Assembly (NCBI RefSeq): GCF_016863115.1
Contig: NZ_BOOG01000008.1
Coordinates: 182,509 to 246,508, forward strand
DNA from: Sphaerimonospora thailandensis
GTDB taxonomy: Bacteria; Actinomycetota; Actinomycetes; Streptosporangiales; Streptosporangiaceae
Direction: 5' to 3'
DNA length: 64,000 bases
A program made the position numbers and the translations under genes. This document shows positions 45,051-53,096 of the stretch, one piece after another (the first letter of the stretch is position 1; each line of letters starts with the position of its first letter). The notes under the pieces are model-generated. The model made no database searches. It saw only the letters and a program-made list of their open reading frames with translations, and had not been told where the DNA came from.

Positions 45051-45586
45051 TGCTGCATCCTCCTTCCGCTCGCGGTGCCGCCCGTCGAACGCGTTGACCT
45101 CGGCAAGGACGAGGCCCTCCCGGCGCGAGTGGTCGGTTGCCGATGCTCACCCCGTTGGTGGTGCGTGAGCAGTCGAGCGAGCAGGCGGGTCAAGGTCTGC
45201 CTGTCCTCAGCCGGGAGAGGTCCGAGCAGGTCGTCCTGTACCTGGTCGAGCGCTTGGTCTATGCGTCGCAGTTGCCGATCACCTGCCTCGGTGAGGGTCA
45301 CCATGTTGCGTCGCCGGTCGTCCGGATCGGGCGTGCGCTCGACGAAACCCTGTTCGGCCAGTTCGTTGATCGCCGCCACGACGTCGCTGCGGTCCATGTT
45401 GCACCGGCGACCCAGTTCGGCCTGGCTGGCCGCCCCGAACTCGTCCAGCGCGGCCAGGATCCGGAAGTGGTACCCACGCGCACCCATCTCGCCGAAGCCG
45501 TCGGACGACAATCGGTGGGCGTGCACTGCCAGCTGGGTGAGCAGCCAACTCGGCTTCGCGGTCAGGCGTGCGGGGGTCTCTTCCAC
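45047..45586 (-). CDS. MarR-family transcriptional regulator
   Basis: 179-residue winged-helix regulator: 'YHFRILAALDEFGAASQAEL', recognition helix 'GRRCNMDRSDVVAAINELAE', wing 'VERTPDPDDRRRNMVTLTEA'. The start is taken as the GTG at 45586, since the longer frame runs through the promoter boxes; TAGGGT seven bases upstream would make this message leaderless. It is divergent from an NTF2-like gene, with three TTGG-N5-CCAA boxes between them. The stop overlaps the EEP protein start. Confidence 0.88.
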   Translation of the reverse strand: MEETPARLTAKPSWLLTQLAVHAHRLSSDGFGEMGARGYHFRILAALDEFGAASQAELGRRCNMDRSDVVAAINELAEQGFVERTPDPDDRRRNMVTLTEAGDRQLRRIDQALDQVQDDLLGPLPAEDRQTLTRLLARLLTHHQRGEHRQPTTRAGRASSLPRSTRSTGGTASGRRMQQ

Positions 45587-45604
45587 AGCAGTAACCCTAC
45601 ATCG

Positions 45605-45660
45605 TTGGCGCGTCCAATGAATATCTGTATAGTTGGCGCTACCAACATTGGAATCGCCAA
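45605..45660. promoter_or_regulatory. Three TTGG-N5-CCAA operator boxes and NTF2-gene promoter
   Basis: Boxes at 45605-45617, 45633-45645 and 45648-45660 all read TTGG-N5-CCAA. The rightward promoter is TTGGCG (45605-45610), 17-base spacer, TATAGT (45628-45633); its -35 is inside box 1 and its -10 touches box 2. The arrangement suits repression by the divergent MarR protein. Confidence 0.72.
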
Positions 45661-45674
45661 CGAGAAAGGATGTC

Positions 45675-46088
45675 ATGTCCATGGATACCCTGATCGCCGA
45701 CCACATCGCGATCACCGACCTGTTCACCCGCCTCACGCGCCTGCTCGACGAGAAGCGGTGGGAGGACGCCGGCACCGTCTACACCGACGATGTGACGGTG
45801 CACTCACCGCGCGGGGGCGAACTCCACGGCATCGACAAGGTCGTCGGCTTCCTGCGGCAGGCCGAGGCCGGGGGGGAGCACACCCAGCACACGTCCACCG
45901 ACCTGCTGGTGGAGGTCGACGGCGACCGGGCGACCGCCTCGGCGAACTCGTTCGTGTACCACTACCGCGACGGCCAGGCGCCCCACTTCACAGGCGGCCT
46001 GCGACAGTACACCACCGCAGTACGGACACCGGCGGGCTGGCGATTCCGCGAGATGCGGATCATGCCCGCCTGGAGGCGGGAGGGCTGA
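45675..46088 (+). CDS. NTF2/SnoaL-like protein
   Basis: 137-residue cone-shaped NTF2-like fold protein: 'DHIAITDLFTRLTRLLDEKR', 'YTDDVTVHSPRGGELHGIDK', 'ATASANSFVYHYRDG' and 'GWRFREMRIMPAWRREG'. The family includes ketosteroid isomerase, polyketide cyclases and many small-molecule-binding proteins; no catalytic pair can be named. The ATG at 45675 follows GAAAGGA. It is probably repressed by the divergent MarR regulator. A hairpin at 46200-46224 ends the unit. Confidence 0.85.
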   Translation: MSMDTLIADHIAITDLFTRLTRLLDEKRWEDAGTVYTDDVTVHSPRGGELHGIDKVVGFLRQAEAGGEHTQHTSTDLLVEVDGDRATASANSFVYHYRDGQAPHFTGGLRQYTTAVRTPAGWRFREMRIMPAWRREG

Positions 46089-46199
46089 TCTCCGCCCGGA
46101 AGCCGTGGACGCCACGGAGGGCGACACGCACCACCGAACCGCGAGGCTCCGCGGCGGGTGGCCGAGCCGTGCCCGGTGCCGGTCGACGTGGGGGATGCG

Positions 46200-46224
46200 G
46201 GGCGCCCTCGCGTGGAGGGCGCCC
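46200..46224. terminator. Bidirectional terminator between convergent genes
   Basis: GGGCGCCCTC (46200-46209), loop GCGTG, GAGGGCGCCC (46215-46224): a perfect 10-bp stem between the NTF2-like gene (rightward) and the FAD oxidoreductase (leftward, stop 16 bases away). Confidence 0.75.
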
Positions 46225-46239
46225 GCTTCGCCCCTGGTG

Positions 46240-47457
46240 TTATGCCAGTGCCTCGACGGCCGGGCCCGCCGCGGCCCGTTCCCACGTGACGCGGCGGCGC
46301 CGGGTCGGCAGCCCGAACGTCGGATTGGCGACGCCCCAGGCGGCGCCCTTGCAGACCAGCTCCTTGTAGACGGCGGCGATCCGTCCGGTCAGGACCGCCC
46401 GCACGGCGCGGTCGTCGGCGGTGACGTACTGGATCAGGCCGTCCTCGCGTCCCAGCGAGATGCACTGGTTGAAGTAGCGGATCGGCGCGTTCGGGAGCTT
46501 CCCGCCGGTCAGGCGCGCCGCGATCGCGTCGGCGGCCTGCCACGCGGCCGGAGTTCCCGAGGCGCACGACATCCGCAGCGGCTTGTCCCCGGGGCCCATC
46601 GCCAGGGCCGCGTCACCGACGGCGTACACGTCCGGATGCGAGACCGAGCGCATGGTCCCGTCGACCACGATCTGACCGGTGCCGGTGACCTCCAGGGTGG
46701 TCGCCTTGGCGATCGGGTGGACCGCGAAGCCGGTGGCCCACACGGTGACCGCGGCCGGGATGGCCCTGCCGCCGGCGGTGGCGACGCGGCCGGCTTCGAC
46801 GCCGGTGACGGCGGTGTGCTCGTGCACGGTGATCCCGAGCCTGCCGAAGACCTTCCGCAGATGCTCGCGGCCCTTGGGCGAGAGCCAGTCGCCGAGGCCG
46901 CCGCGGGCGGCGAGGGCGACCTCGAGGTCCGGGCGGGCCTCGGCGATCTCGGTCGCGGCCTCCACGCCGGTGAGGCCGCCGCCGACGACGACCACGCTCT
47001 GCCCGGCGTCGAGGCGGGCCAGGCGCTCGCGCAGCCGGAGCGCTCCGGGGCGGCCGGCGATCTCATAGGCGTGCTCGGCGGCCCCGGGGACGCCTTGGGC
47101 GTTCCAGCCGCTGCCGAGGGCGTAGACGAGCGTGTCGTAGCCGAGTTCTTCTGCCCCGGCCGCGACCAGGCCGGTGCCGTTCACGTCGGCGACGGCGACG
47201 GTCTTGCGGTCGACGTCGACGCCGGTGACCTTCGCGAGCCTCAGTTCGACGCCGGCGCCCGCGAACATCTCGCTGAGCGGCCGGGGCCTGAGGTCCTGCC
47301 CGGCCGCCAGCTGGTGCAGGCGGACGCGTTCGACGAAGTCGCGCTCGGCGTTGACGAGGGTGATGGCGACGTCCTCGCGGCGGAGCCGCCTGGCGAGGCG
47401 GCCGGCGGCGAAGGCTCCGGTGTATCCGGCTCCGAGGACGATGATGCGGTGCCGCAT
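46240..47457 (-). CDS. NAD(P)/FAD-dependent oxidoreductase (NDH-2-like)
   Basis: 405-residue pyridine nucleotide-disulfide-type flavoprotein. FAD motif 'RIIVLGAGYTGAFAAGRLAR' opens it, the NAD(P)H motif is 'SVVVVGGGLTGVEAATEIAE', and the second FAD contact is 'DVYAVGDAALAM'. It has no redox-active Cys pair and resembles type II NADH dehydrogenases, with 'YNQCISLGREDGLIQYV'-like C-terminal sequence ('RYFNQCISLGREDG'). It follows an ECF41 sigma factor; oxidoreductases are the standard partner genes of ECF41 factors and probable targets. A CRP-like palindrome lies 71 bases upstream of its ATG. Confidence 0.9.
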   Translation of the reverse strand: MRHRIIVLGAGYTGAFAAGRLARRLRREDVAITLVNAERDFVERVRLHQLAAGQDLRPRPLSEMFAGAGVELRLAKVTGVDVDRKTVAVADVNGTGLVAAGAEELGYDTLVYALGSGWNAQGVPGAAEHAYEIAGRPGALRLRERLARLDAGQSVVVVGGGLTGVEAATEIAEARPDLEVALAARGGLGDWLSPKGREHLRKVFGRLGITVHEHTAVTGVEAGRVATAGGRAIPAAVTVWATGFAVHPIAKATTLEVTGTGQIVVDGTMRSVSHPDVYAVGDAALAMGPGDKPLRMSCASGTPAAWQAADAIAARLTGGKLPNAPIRYFNQCISLGREDGLIQYVTADDRAVRAVLTGRIAAVYKELVCKGAAWGVANPTFGLPTRRRRVTWERAAAGPAVEALA

Positions 47458-47527
47458 TTCCTGCTCCTGTCTCGCGCGGGTTCGCCACTTGAACCGGGCG
47501 GCCCGCCGTTTCCTGACAGGAACGCGA

Positions 47528-47543
47528 TGTGAAGCACCTCACA
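47528..47543. promoter_or_regulatory. CRP-type palindrome TGTGA-N6-TCACA
   Basis: A perfect match to the CRP/FNR-family consensus that actinobacterial Crp proteins also bind. It lies between the sigJ stop and the FAD oxidoreductase start, at a position suited to activation of the oxidoreductase. Being only ten fixed bases, chance occurrence is possible. Confidence 0.5.
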
Positions 47544-47549
47544 CAGTGA

Positions 47550-48494
47550 TCAGAAGGCGATGAGCAGGGGTTCCCCATGATCGGCGGCCGCCCACCGCGC
47601 GGTCGCGCGCTCAAGCTTGTCGGGGTTGACCTGGTTGCGGAGCCCGGCGATGCCCTCTGCGGTGACCTCCAGGCACATGACTCCGACGACCCGGCCGTCG
47701 ACGACGGCCACCACGGCGGGGTCGCCGTTGGCGGTCCAGGCGTAGACCTCGGGCGCGCCGCCGACCAGGGCACGCTTGACCTCGGCGGGTTTGAGCAGGC
47801 CCCGCAGGAACTTCGCGACCGCGACGGCGCCCTCGAGCACCTTGGCGCGGGCCGGGACCTTCCCGCCGCCGTCGCCGATCGAGATGGCGTCCTCGGTGAG
47901 CAGACGCACGAGCGGCTCGGTCCGGCCGGTGGTGGCGGCCACCAGGAACTCCTCGACGATCCGCCGGGCGGCGGCCTCGTCGACTTCAGCGCGGACCCTG
48001 CCGTCCGCGACGTGCTTCTTGGCGCGGTGAAAGATCTGCTGGCTGGCGGCCTCGGTGATGTCGAGGATCTCGGCGATCTCCCGGTGCGGGTAGTCGAAGG
48101 CCTCCCGCAGCACGTACACCGCCCGCTCGTTGGGGGACAGGCGCTCCATGAGGGTGAGCACCGCGTACGAGACCGATTCGCGCTGCTCGGCGGTGTCGGC
48201 CGGGCCGAGCATCGGGTCCCCGGCGAGCAGCGGTTCGGGCAGCCACTGGCCCACATAGGTCTCACGGCGCACCCGCGCGGAGGTGAGCTGGTTGAGACAC
48301 AGGTTGGTGAGGACCTTCGTCAGCCAGGCCTCGGGGACCTCGATGCGGTCGACGTCGGCGGCCTGCCAGCGCAGGAACGTCTCCTGCACTGCGTCTTCGG
48401 CCTCTCCCGCCGAGCCGAGGAGGCGGTAGGCGATGGCCTCCAGGCGCGGCCTGAGGGACTCGAACCGATCGACATCGTCCACGGTCAAGGGCAC
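47550..48494 (-). CDS. sigJ: ECF41 RNA polymerase sigma factor (SigJ-like)
   Basis: 314 residues: sigma-2 ('LEAIAYRLLGSAGEAEDAVQ', 'TFLRWQAADVDRIEVPEAWL'), sigma-4 ('RLSPNERAVYVLREAFDYPH', 'REIAEILDITEAASQQIFHR') and the C-terminal SnoaL-like extension that defines ECF41. Signature motifs are 'WLPEPLL', 'DGGGK' ('SIGDGGGKVPARAKV') and the terminal 'NPDKL' in 'LRNQVNPDKLERA'. In ECF41 the fused extension both activates and restrains the sigma factor in place of a separate anti-sigma. The start is a GTG. The FAD oxidoreductase downstream is the likely target. Confidence 0.95.
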   Translation of the reverse strand: MPLTVDDVDRFESLRPRLEAIAYRLLGSAGEAEDAVQETFLRWQAADVDRIEVPEAWLTKVLTNLCLNQLTSARVRRETYVGQWLPEPLLAGDPMLGPADTAEQRESVSYAVLTLMERLSPNERAVYVLREAFDYPHREIAEILDITEAASQQIFHRAKKHVADGRVRAEVDEAAARRIVEEFLVAATTGRTEPLVRLLTEDAISIGDGGGKVPARAKVLEGAVAVAKFLRGLLKPAEVKRALVGGAPEVYAWTANGDPAVVAVVDGRVVGVMCLEVTAEGIAGLRNQVNPDKLERATARWAAADHGEPLLIAF

Positions 48495-48548
48495 GGCCCG
48501 ATCCTAGCCGCCAGGAGAAACGCGCGGCCGAGGCATGCCGTCGCGCGG

Positions 48549-49856
48549 TCAGCGGCCGGGAGGCCGGGGGACGTAGTGGCGCAGCTGGGGTGTCGCCCAG
48601 GCGATCGCCGCCACGGTCACCGCGGTGAGCGCCCCGCCCGCGCAGATCACGACGTGCGGCCCGTACGCCGCCCCGGCCGCTCCGTGCAGCAGGTTGGCGA
48701 TCTGCGGGCCCCCGACCAGCACGACGGTGAGCGGCCCCTGGACCCGGCCGCGCATGGCGTCGTCGGTGTGCGCCTGGGAGATGGCGTTGCGGAAGGTGCT
48801 CAGCACGAAGTTCACCGCGCCGCCGCAGGCGAGCGCCGTCAGGGCGATCTCCAGCCGTGCGGCCAGCCCGAGGACCACGACGGTGAGACCCCACGTGACG
48901 GCGGCCGCCGCCATGAGGGCGCCCTGGCGCCGGGCCCGGGTGAACGTGCCCGACAGCAGCCCGGCCAGCAGGACCCCGGCCGGGTAGGCGGCGTAGAGCA
49001 GCCCCAGTTCCATGCCGCCGCCCGGCTGGCCGCCGAAGGCGTGCCGGGCCAGTTCCGGGAACAGCGCCGACGGCATGCCGAAGACCATCGCGGCGAGGTC
49101 CACCCCCAGCACCGCCAGCAGCAGCCGGCTGGCCGCGAGATAGCGGAAACCCGCCAGGATCTGTCCGATCGTGGTGCGGGGCGGACCGTCCTGTGCAGCC
49201 GTGGCGTGGGGTGGCAGCGGCGGCAGCTTCGCGACGGCCCACACGACGGCCAGCAGCGCGACGGCGTCGAACAGGTACAGCGTGCCGAGCCCGGCGACCG
49301 GGATCAGGGCCCCGGCCAGCACCGGTCCCAGGATCGAGCCGGTGTAGCGGACCAGCGAGCTGAGGCTGCTGGCCGCCGGCAGCAGTTCGACCGGGACCAG
49401 GCGGGGCACGACCGTGCCCATCGTCGTCATGACCGCGCCGAACGTCAGCCCCTGGCAGGCCACCGCCACCAGCAGGAGCGGAAGCGATCGGCCGCCCAGG
49501 GCGGCCTGGGCCCACAGCACGGTGTACGTCAGGGCCAGGCCGCAGTGCGCGGCCAGCAGCACCTTTCGCCGGTCCATGCTGTCGGCGAGTGCCCCGGTCC
49601 ACAGCGCCGCCGTGACCAGCGCGACCAGCGACACCGCAGCGGCGCCGCCCACGGCGGCCGACGAACCGGTCATCGTGAACAGCTGCGTCGGCACCGCGAC
49701 CACGCTGAACGAACCGCCCACCGCGCACACGGCCGAGGCCGTCCACAGCCGCCGGTAGGCCGGGACGGCCAGCGGGCGGCGGTCGACCGTCCAGGCGCCG
49801 ATCTTCCGAACCGCCGGCCCATGGACAACCGGCACGTTCACGGTTGACGTGCTCAT
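48549..49856 (-). CDS. MFS transporter (EntS-like exporter)
   Basis: About 435 residues with 12 membrane helices of the MFS_3 exporter group. Recognisable parts are 'PAYRRLWTASAVCAVGGSFS' (helix 1), 'LWTGALADSMDRRKVLLAAH' (loop 2-3 signature) and 'ISQAHTDDAMRGRVQGPLTV' near helix 10. It probably exports a drug-like or siderophore-like compound. Its ATG overlaps the stop of the MerR-PP2C gene (ATGA), so the exporter is made together with that sensor. Confidence 0.9.
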   Translation of the reverse strand: MSTSTVNVPVVHGPAVRKIGAWTVDRRPLAVPAYRRLWTASAVCAVGGSFSVVAVPTQLFTMTGSSAAVGGAAAVSLVALVTAALWTGALADSMDRRKVLLAAHCGLALTYTVLWAQAALGGRSLPLLLVAVACQGLTFGAVMTTMGTVVPRLVPVELLPAASSLSSLVRYTGSILGPVLAGALIPVAGLGTLYLFDAVALLAVVWAVAKLPPLPPHATAAQDGPPRTTIGQILAGFRYLAASRLLLAVLGVDLAAMVFGMPSALFPELARHAFGGQPGGGMELGLLYAAYPAGVLLAGLLSGTFTRARRQGALMAAAAVTWGLTVVVLGLAARLEIALTALACGGAVNFVLSTFRNAISQAHTDDAMRGRVQGPLTVVLVGGPQIANLLHGAAGAAYGPHVVICAGGALTAVTVAAIAWATPQLRHYVPRPPGR

Positions 49857-50992
49857 CGCGGGCCGCCGCCGTTGTGACCGGTGCCGTTGTGACCGGCGCC
49901 GTCCGCGGACGAGGTGTCCAGCCGCGCCACGTCGGCGACCACACATGCGACGTTGTCGGGGGCGCCGGCGGCGTACGCCCGCTCGACCAGTTCGTTGAGC
50001 ACCTCCTGAGGACCGCCCGTACCGGCCAGCGCCTCGCGCAGCGACCCGGCCGGCACGACGGCCGACAGCCCGTCGGAGCACAGCAGGTACCGGTCTCCGG
50101 CCACGGCCTCGTGCAGCGACAGGTCGGGCTGGGCCGCGCCCGTACCGGTCAGCGCCCGCACCAGTAGCGACCGCCGCGGATGCGACGCCGCCTCCTCCGG
50201 GCTCAGCCGGCCCTCGTCGACCAGCGACTGCACGTAGGTGTGGTCATGGGTGATCTGGAACAGTGCCCCGTCACGCATCAGGTAGGCTCGGCTGTCGCCG
50301 ATGTGCACCAGGGCCAGGCGGGACCCCGACCACAGCAGGGCGGTCAGCGTGGTGACCGCCTCACCCGACGGCGCCGACGCGGCGATGTCCTGGATCGCCC
50401 GGTCGGCCTCGGCGACCGCGTCGGCGAGTGCGCCGAGCAGGTCATCCGCCGGAACCGCACGGGTTTCCAGCGGCTTGAGCGCCTCGACGGCCGCGGCGCT
50501 GGCGCGGTCCCCGGCCCGGCCGCTCATCCCGTCGGCCACCGCCAGCAACCGGCTGCCGGCGTAGGCGGTGTCCTCGTTGCTCGTGCGTACCAGTCCTGAC
50601 TCCGACCTGGCGGCGTACCGGATCCCGAGCATGGTCGCGGCGTCTTCCACGGCGCTGCCCCTTCCCGACAGATAGTCGACGAGGAAGGTGGCCAGCCGCC
50701 CGCGGGCCGCCGTCTCGGCCATCACCCGCTCCCAGTAGCCGGCGACCTCCTCGGCCGCCGCGGGCGCCGGCAGGTCGCACACCCTGCGGATGCGCGCCAG
50801 CGGCATCCCCAGCCGCCGCAACCAGGCGATCAGTCGGGCCTGCTCCAGCTGTCCCGGATCGTAGTACCGGTATCCGGACTCCCCGTCCACCGCCGCGGGC
50901 CGCAGCAACCCGAGTTCGTCGTACAGCCGCAGCGCCTTCGGCGACAGCCGTGCGGCGCGGGCGAACGCCCCGATCGTCAGCAGCTCACCCAC
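49853..50992 (-). CDS. MerR regulator fused to PP2C serine/threonine phosphatase
   Basis: About 379 residues with an unusual domain pair. Residues 1-110 are a MerR DNA-binding domain: 'LLTIGAFARAARLSPKALRL', 'YDELGLLRPAAVDGESGYRY', 'LRRLGMPLARIRRVCDL'. Residues about 135-365 are a PP2C phosphatase: 'SESGLVRTSNEDTAYAG', the metal Asp of 'LLAVADGMSGRAGDRASAAA', 'ALVHIGDSRAYLMRDGALFQ' and 'AAGAPDNVACVVADVARLD'. The GTG at 50992 follows GGAGGAGC. The fusion suggests a DNA-bound phosphatase that turns kinase signalling into transcription of itself and the coupled exporter. The C-terminus ends in a Gly/Asn/His-rich repeat. Confidence 0.92.
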   Translation of the reverse strand: MGELLTIGAFARAARLSPKALRLYDELGLLRPAAVDGESGYRYYDPGQLEQARLIAWLRRLGMPLARIRRVCDLPAPAAAEEVAGYWERVMAETAARGRLATFLVDYLSGRGSAVEDAATMLGIRYAARSESGLVRTSNEDTAYAGSRLLAVADGMSGRAGDRASAAAVEALKPLETRAVPADDLLGALADAVAEADRAIQDIAASAPSGEAVTTLTALLWSGSRLALVHIGDSRAYLMRDGALFQITHDHTYVQSLVDEGRLSPEEAASHPRRSLLVRALTGTGAAQPDLSLHEAVAGDRYLLCSDGLSAVVPAGSLREALAGTGGPQEVLNELVERAYAAGAPDNVACVVADVARLDTSSADGAGHNGTGHNGGGPR

Positions 50993-51108
50993 CGCTCCTC
51001 CTCGTCTCGGCCCCCGTGGCCGACGCCGACGATCCTGCGGCTTCACCCAGGGGGAAGGTCAAGACGCCGCCGCGAGGACTGGACGGCCGATGGTACGTGA
51101 ACGATCGG

Positions 51109-52356
51109 TCAGGAGATCTCGTCCGCGGCTTCGACGGGATCCTGCGCAGCCGTACGGGTGAGCGGCCGGGCGACCGGCTGGGGGGTCGCGATGGTGCGGC
51201 GACGCAGCAGGCGTGCCAGCGGTTCGGCGCCGCGGGCCAGCAGCGGCCCGGCGACCGCGAGGATGAGCACGTAGGCGGCGGCCAGCGGCCCGAGCTTGCC
51301 GCCGACGCCGCCGCTGACGGCCAGGCCGGCGATGACGATGTTGAACTCTCCCCGGGAGATGAGGGCGGCCCCGGCACGCAGCCGGCCGCTCGGCCCGACC
51401 CCGGCCCGGCGGGCGGCCCACCATCCGGTGGCGACCTTGGTCGCCACCCCGATCACGGCGAGCAGCGCGGCGATCCCGAGGACCGGCGGCAGTTGGCGCG
51501 GGTCGGTCTGCAGGCCGAAGAACACGAAGAACACCGCGGCGAACAGGTCACGCAGCGGCTCCAGCACCCGCCTGGCGTTGTGGGCCAGGGGGCCGGACAG
51601 GGCGATGCCGACCAGGAACGCCCCCACGGCGGCCGACACCTGCAACTGCTGGGCGACTCCGGCGACCAGCAGGGTCAGCCCGAGCACCTTCAGCAGGAGC
51701 ACCTCTTCGTTGGGGCTGGAGGCGAACCGCCCTACCAGGGTGCCGTGCCGTAGCGCGATGACCAGGATGACGGTGATCGTGCCGCCCGCGACGGCGAGGC
51801 TCATCGCGCCGGCGGCCAGACCGGCCCCGGCCAGCAGGGTGGTGAGGATCGGCAGGTAGGCGGCCATGGCGAGGTCCTCGAACACCAGCACCGACAGCAC
51901 CGCGGGGGTCTCCCGGTTGCCCAGCCAGCCCAGGTCGCCGACCACTTTGGCGGTGATGCCGGAGGAGGTGACGTAGGTGATGCCGCCGAGGGCGACGGCC
52001 GCGACGGGTCCCCATCCCAGCACGAGCGCCGTGATCACGCCGGGGGCGGCGTTCAGCACCAGGTCGAGCAGGCCCACCGGGGCCGAGGTGCGCAGCGTTC
52101 CCACCAGTTCGTCGGCCGTGTATTCCAGGCCCAGGGTGAACAGCAGCAGGATCACGCCGACCTCGGCGCCCAGGGAGACGAATTCCTCGCTGGTGGTCAG
52201 GGGGAGGATCCCGCCGATCCCGAAGGCCAGACCGGCCAGCAGGTACAGCGGGATCGCCGAGATGGAGAACCGGACCGCCACGGCTCCGAGCAGCCCGAGG
52301 GCCAGAATGATCGCACCGAGTTCGATCAGCTGGATGGCACCGTGCACGGGCGTCAT
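51109..52356 (-). CDS. CPA2 cation:proton antiporter (KefB/KhtU-type)
   Basis: 415 residues, 12-13 membrane helices. Typical features are 'LIELGAIILALGLLGAVAVR', 'LLLFTLGLEYTADEL', 'TYVTSSGITAKVVGDLGWLG' and 'SVLVFEDLAMAAYLPILTTL', where 'FEDL' carries the conserved acidic residue, and 'ALISRGEFNIVIAGLAVSGG'. It exchanges K+ (or Na+) for H+. The ATG overlaps the stop of the TrkA-C subunit gene, matching the KhtT-KhtU pairing, in which the soluble subunit gates the transporter. No C-terminal RCK domain is fused to it, in agreement with this. Confidence 0.93.
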   Translation of the reverse strand: MTPVHGAIQLIELGAIILALGLLGAVAVRFSISAIPLYLLAGLAFGIGGILPLTTSEEFVSLGAEVGVILLLFTLGLEYTADELVGTLRTSAPVGLLDLVLNAAPGVITALVLGWGPVAAVALGGITYVTSSGITAKVVGDLGWLGNRETPAVLSVLVFEDLAMAAYLPILTTLLAGAGLAAGAMSLAVAGGTITVILVIALRHGTLVGRFASSPNEEVLLLKVLGLTLLVAGVAQQLQVSAAVGAFLVGIALSGPLAHNARRVLEPLRDLFAAVFFVFFGLQTDPRQLPPVLGIAALLAVIGVATKVATGWWAARRAGVGPSGRLRAGAALISRGEFNIVIAGLAVSGGVGGKLGPLAAAYVLILAVAGPLLARGAEPLARLLRRRTIATPQPVARPLTRTAAQDPVEAADEIS

Positions 52357-52835
52357 CCGTTGCGGAAGATGTCGGCCACCGCCGCGGTTCCCTCCCCGGT
52401 GCCCACGACGACGACGACGTCGCCCGGGGCGAACACGAGATCGGGACGTGGGCTGGCGATCACCTGGCCGTCACGCACCACGGCGACGATCGACGCCCCG
52501 GTCCTGGTGCGTACCCTGCTGTCGCCGAGCGCTCGCCCGTCGTACGGCGATCCCGCCGATATGGGGATCTTCTCGGTCACGAGCCCTTCCACCTGGCGAT
52601 GCAGCTCGTTGAGGCGCTCGACGATGCGGCCGGTGCCCAGCAGCTCGGCCAGCGCGCTGGCCTCGTCGGCGGTGAGCAGCACCGTGACCACACAGGTGTC
52701 GGGGTCTTCCTTGTCGTAGATCACCAGGTCGCGGCGGCCGGTGTGATGTGAGATCACTCCTACCTGCCGGCCTCGTTCGGTGGTGAGCACATGCTGCAGC
52801 CCGATCCCCGGCAGTCCCGTCCGCGTGAGATCCAC
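52353..52835 (-). CDS. Antiporter regulatory subunit with TrkA-C (RCK_C) domain
   Basis: 160 residues. The N-terminal half ('LTRTGLPGIGLQHVLTTERG', 'RQVGVISHHTGRRDLVIYD') and the C-terminal TrkA_C domain ('GRALGDSRVRTRTGASIVAV', 'PRPDLVFAPGDVVVVVGTGE') correspond to KhtT-type regulatory subunits. These sense a nucleotide, in several bacteria cyclic di-AMP, and control a K+/H+ antiporter. A c-di-AMP riboswitch lies 1 kb upstream in front of another gene, so c-di-AMP control of this protein is a reasonable but untested idea. Coupled by ATGA to the antiporter. Confidence 0.92.
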   Translation of the reverse strand: MDLTRTGLPGIGLQHVLTTERGRQVGVISHHTGRRDLVIYDKEDPDTCVVTVLLTADEASALAELLGTGRIVERLNELHRQVEGLVTEKIPISAGSPYDGRALGDSRVRTRTGASIVAVVRDGQVIASPRPDLVFAPGDVVVVVGTGEGTAAVADIFRNG

Positions 52836-52960
52836 GTCTCCTCCTGACCTTTTCCTTTTCCTGGTGCCGCGGACTCCGGCGGCCCTACATGGGTGTTCCT
52901 ACCGCCACAGCATTACAGAACATGACAGACCGGGCGAACCGCGTCGGGTGGGGCGGAAAA

Positions 52961-53014
52961 CGGCCGGACCCCGACCCGGAGCCGCGATCACGGCTTCAGG
53001 TCGGGGTCCGGCCG
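52961..53014. terminator. 16-bp-stem hairpin downstream of CHAP gene
   Basis: Bases 52961-52976 and 52999-53014 are perfectly complementary (arm CGGCCGGACCCCGACC), and the 22-base loop contains a further small stem. It lies 83 bases after the stop of the leftward CHAP-hydrolase gene and before the antiporter operon. No U tract follows. Confidence 0.75.
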
Positions 53015-53096
53015 GCGCCAGGGCCCGGCGCGGGATTCGGCGCGGGGCTCGGTACCCGCCGGCGGCCGCGTCAGGGACCGGCGTCAAGCGGCCGCG

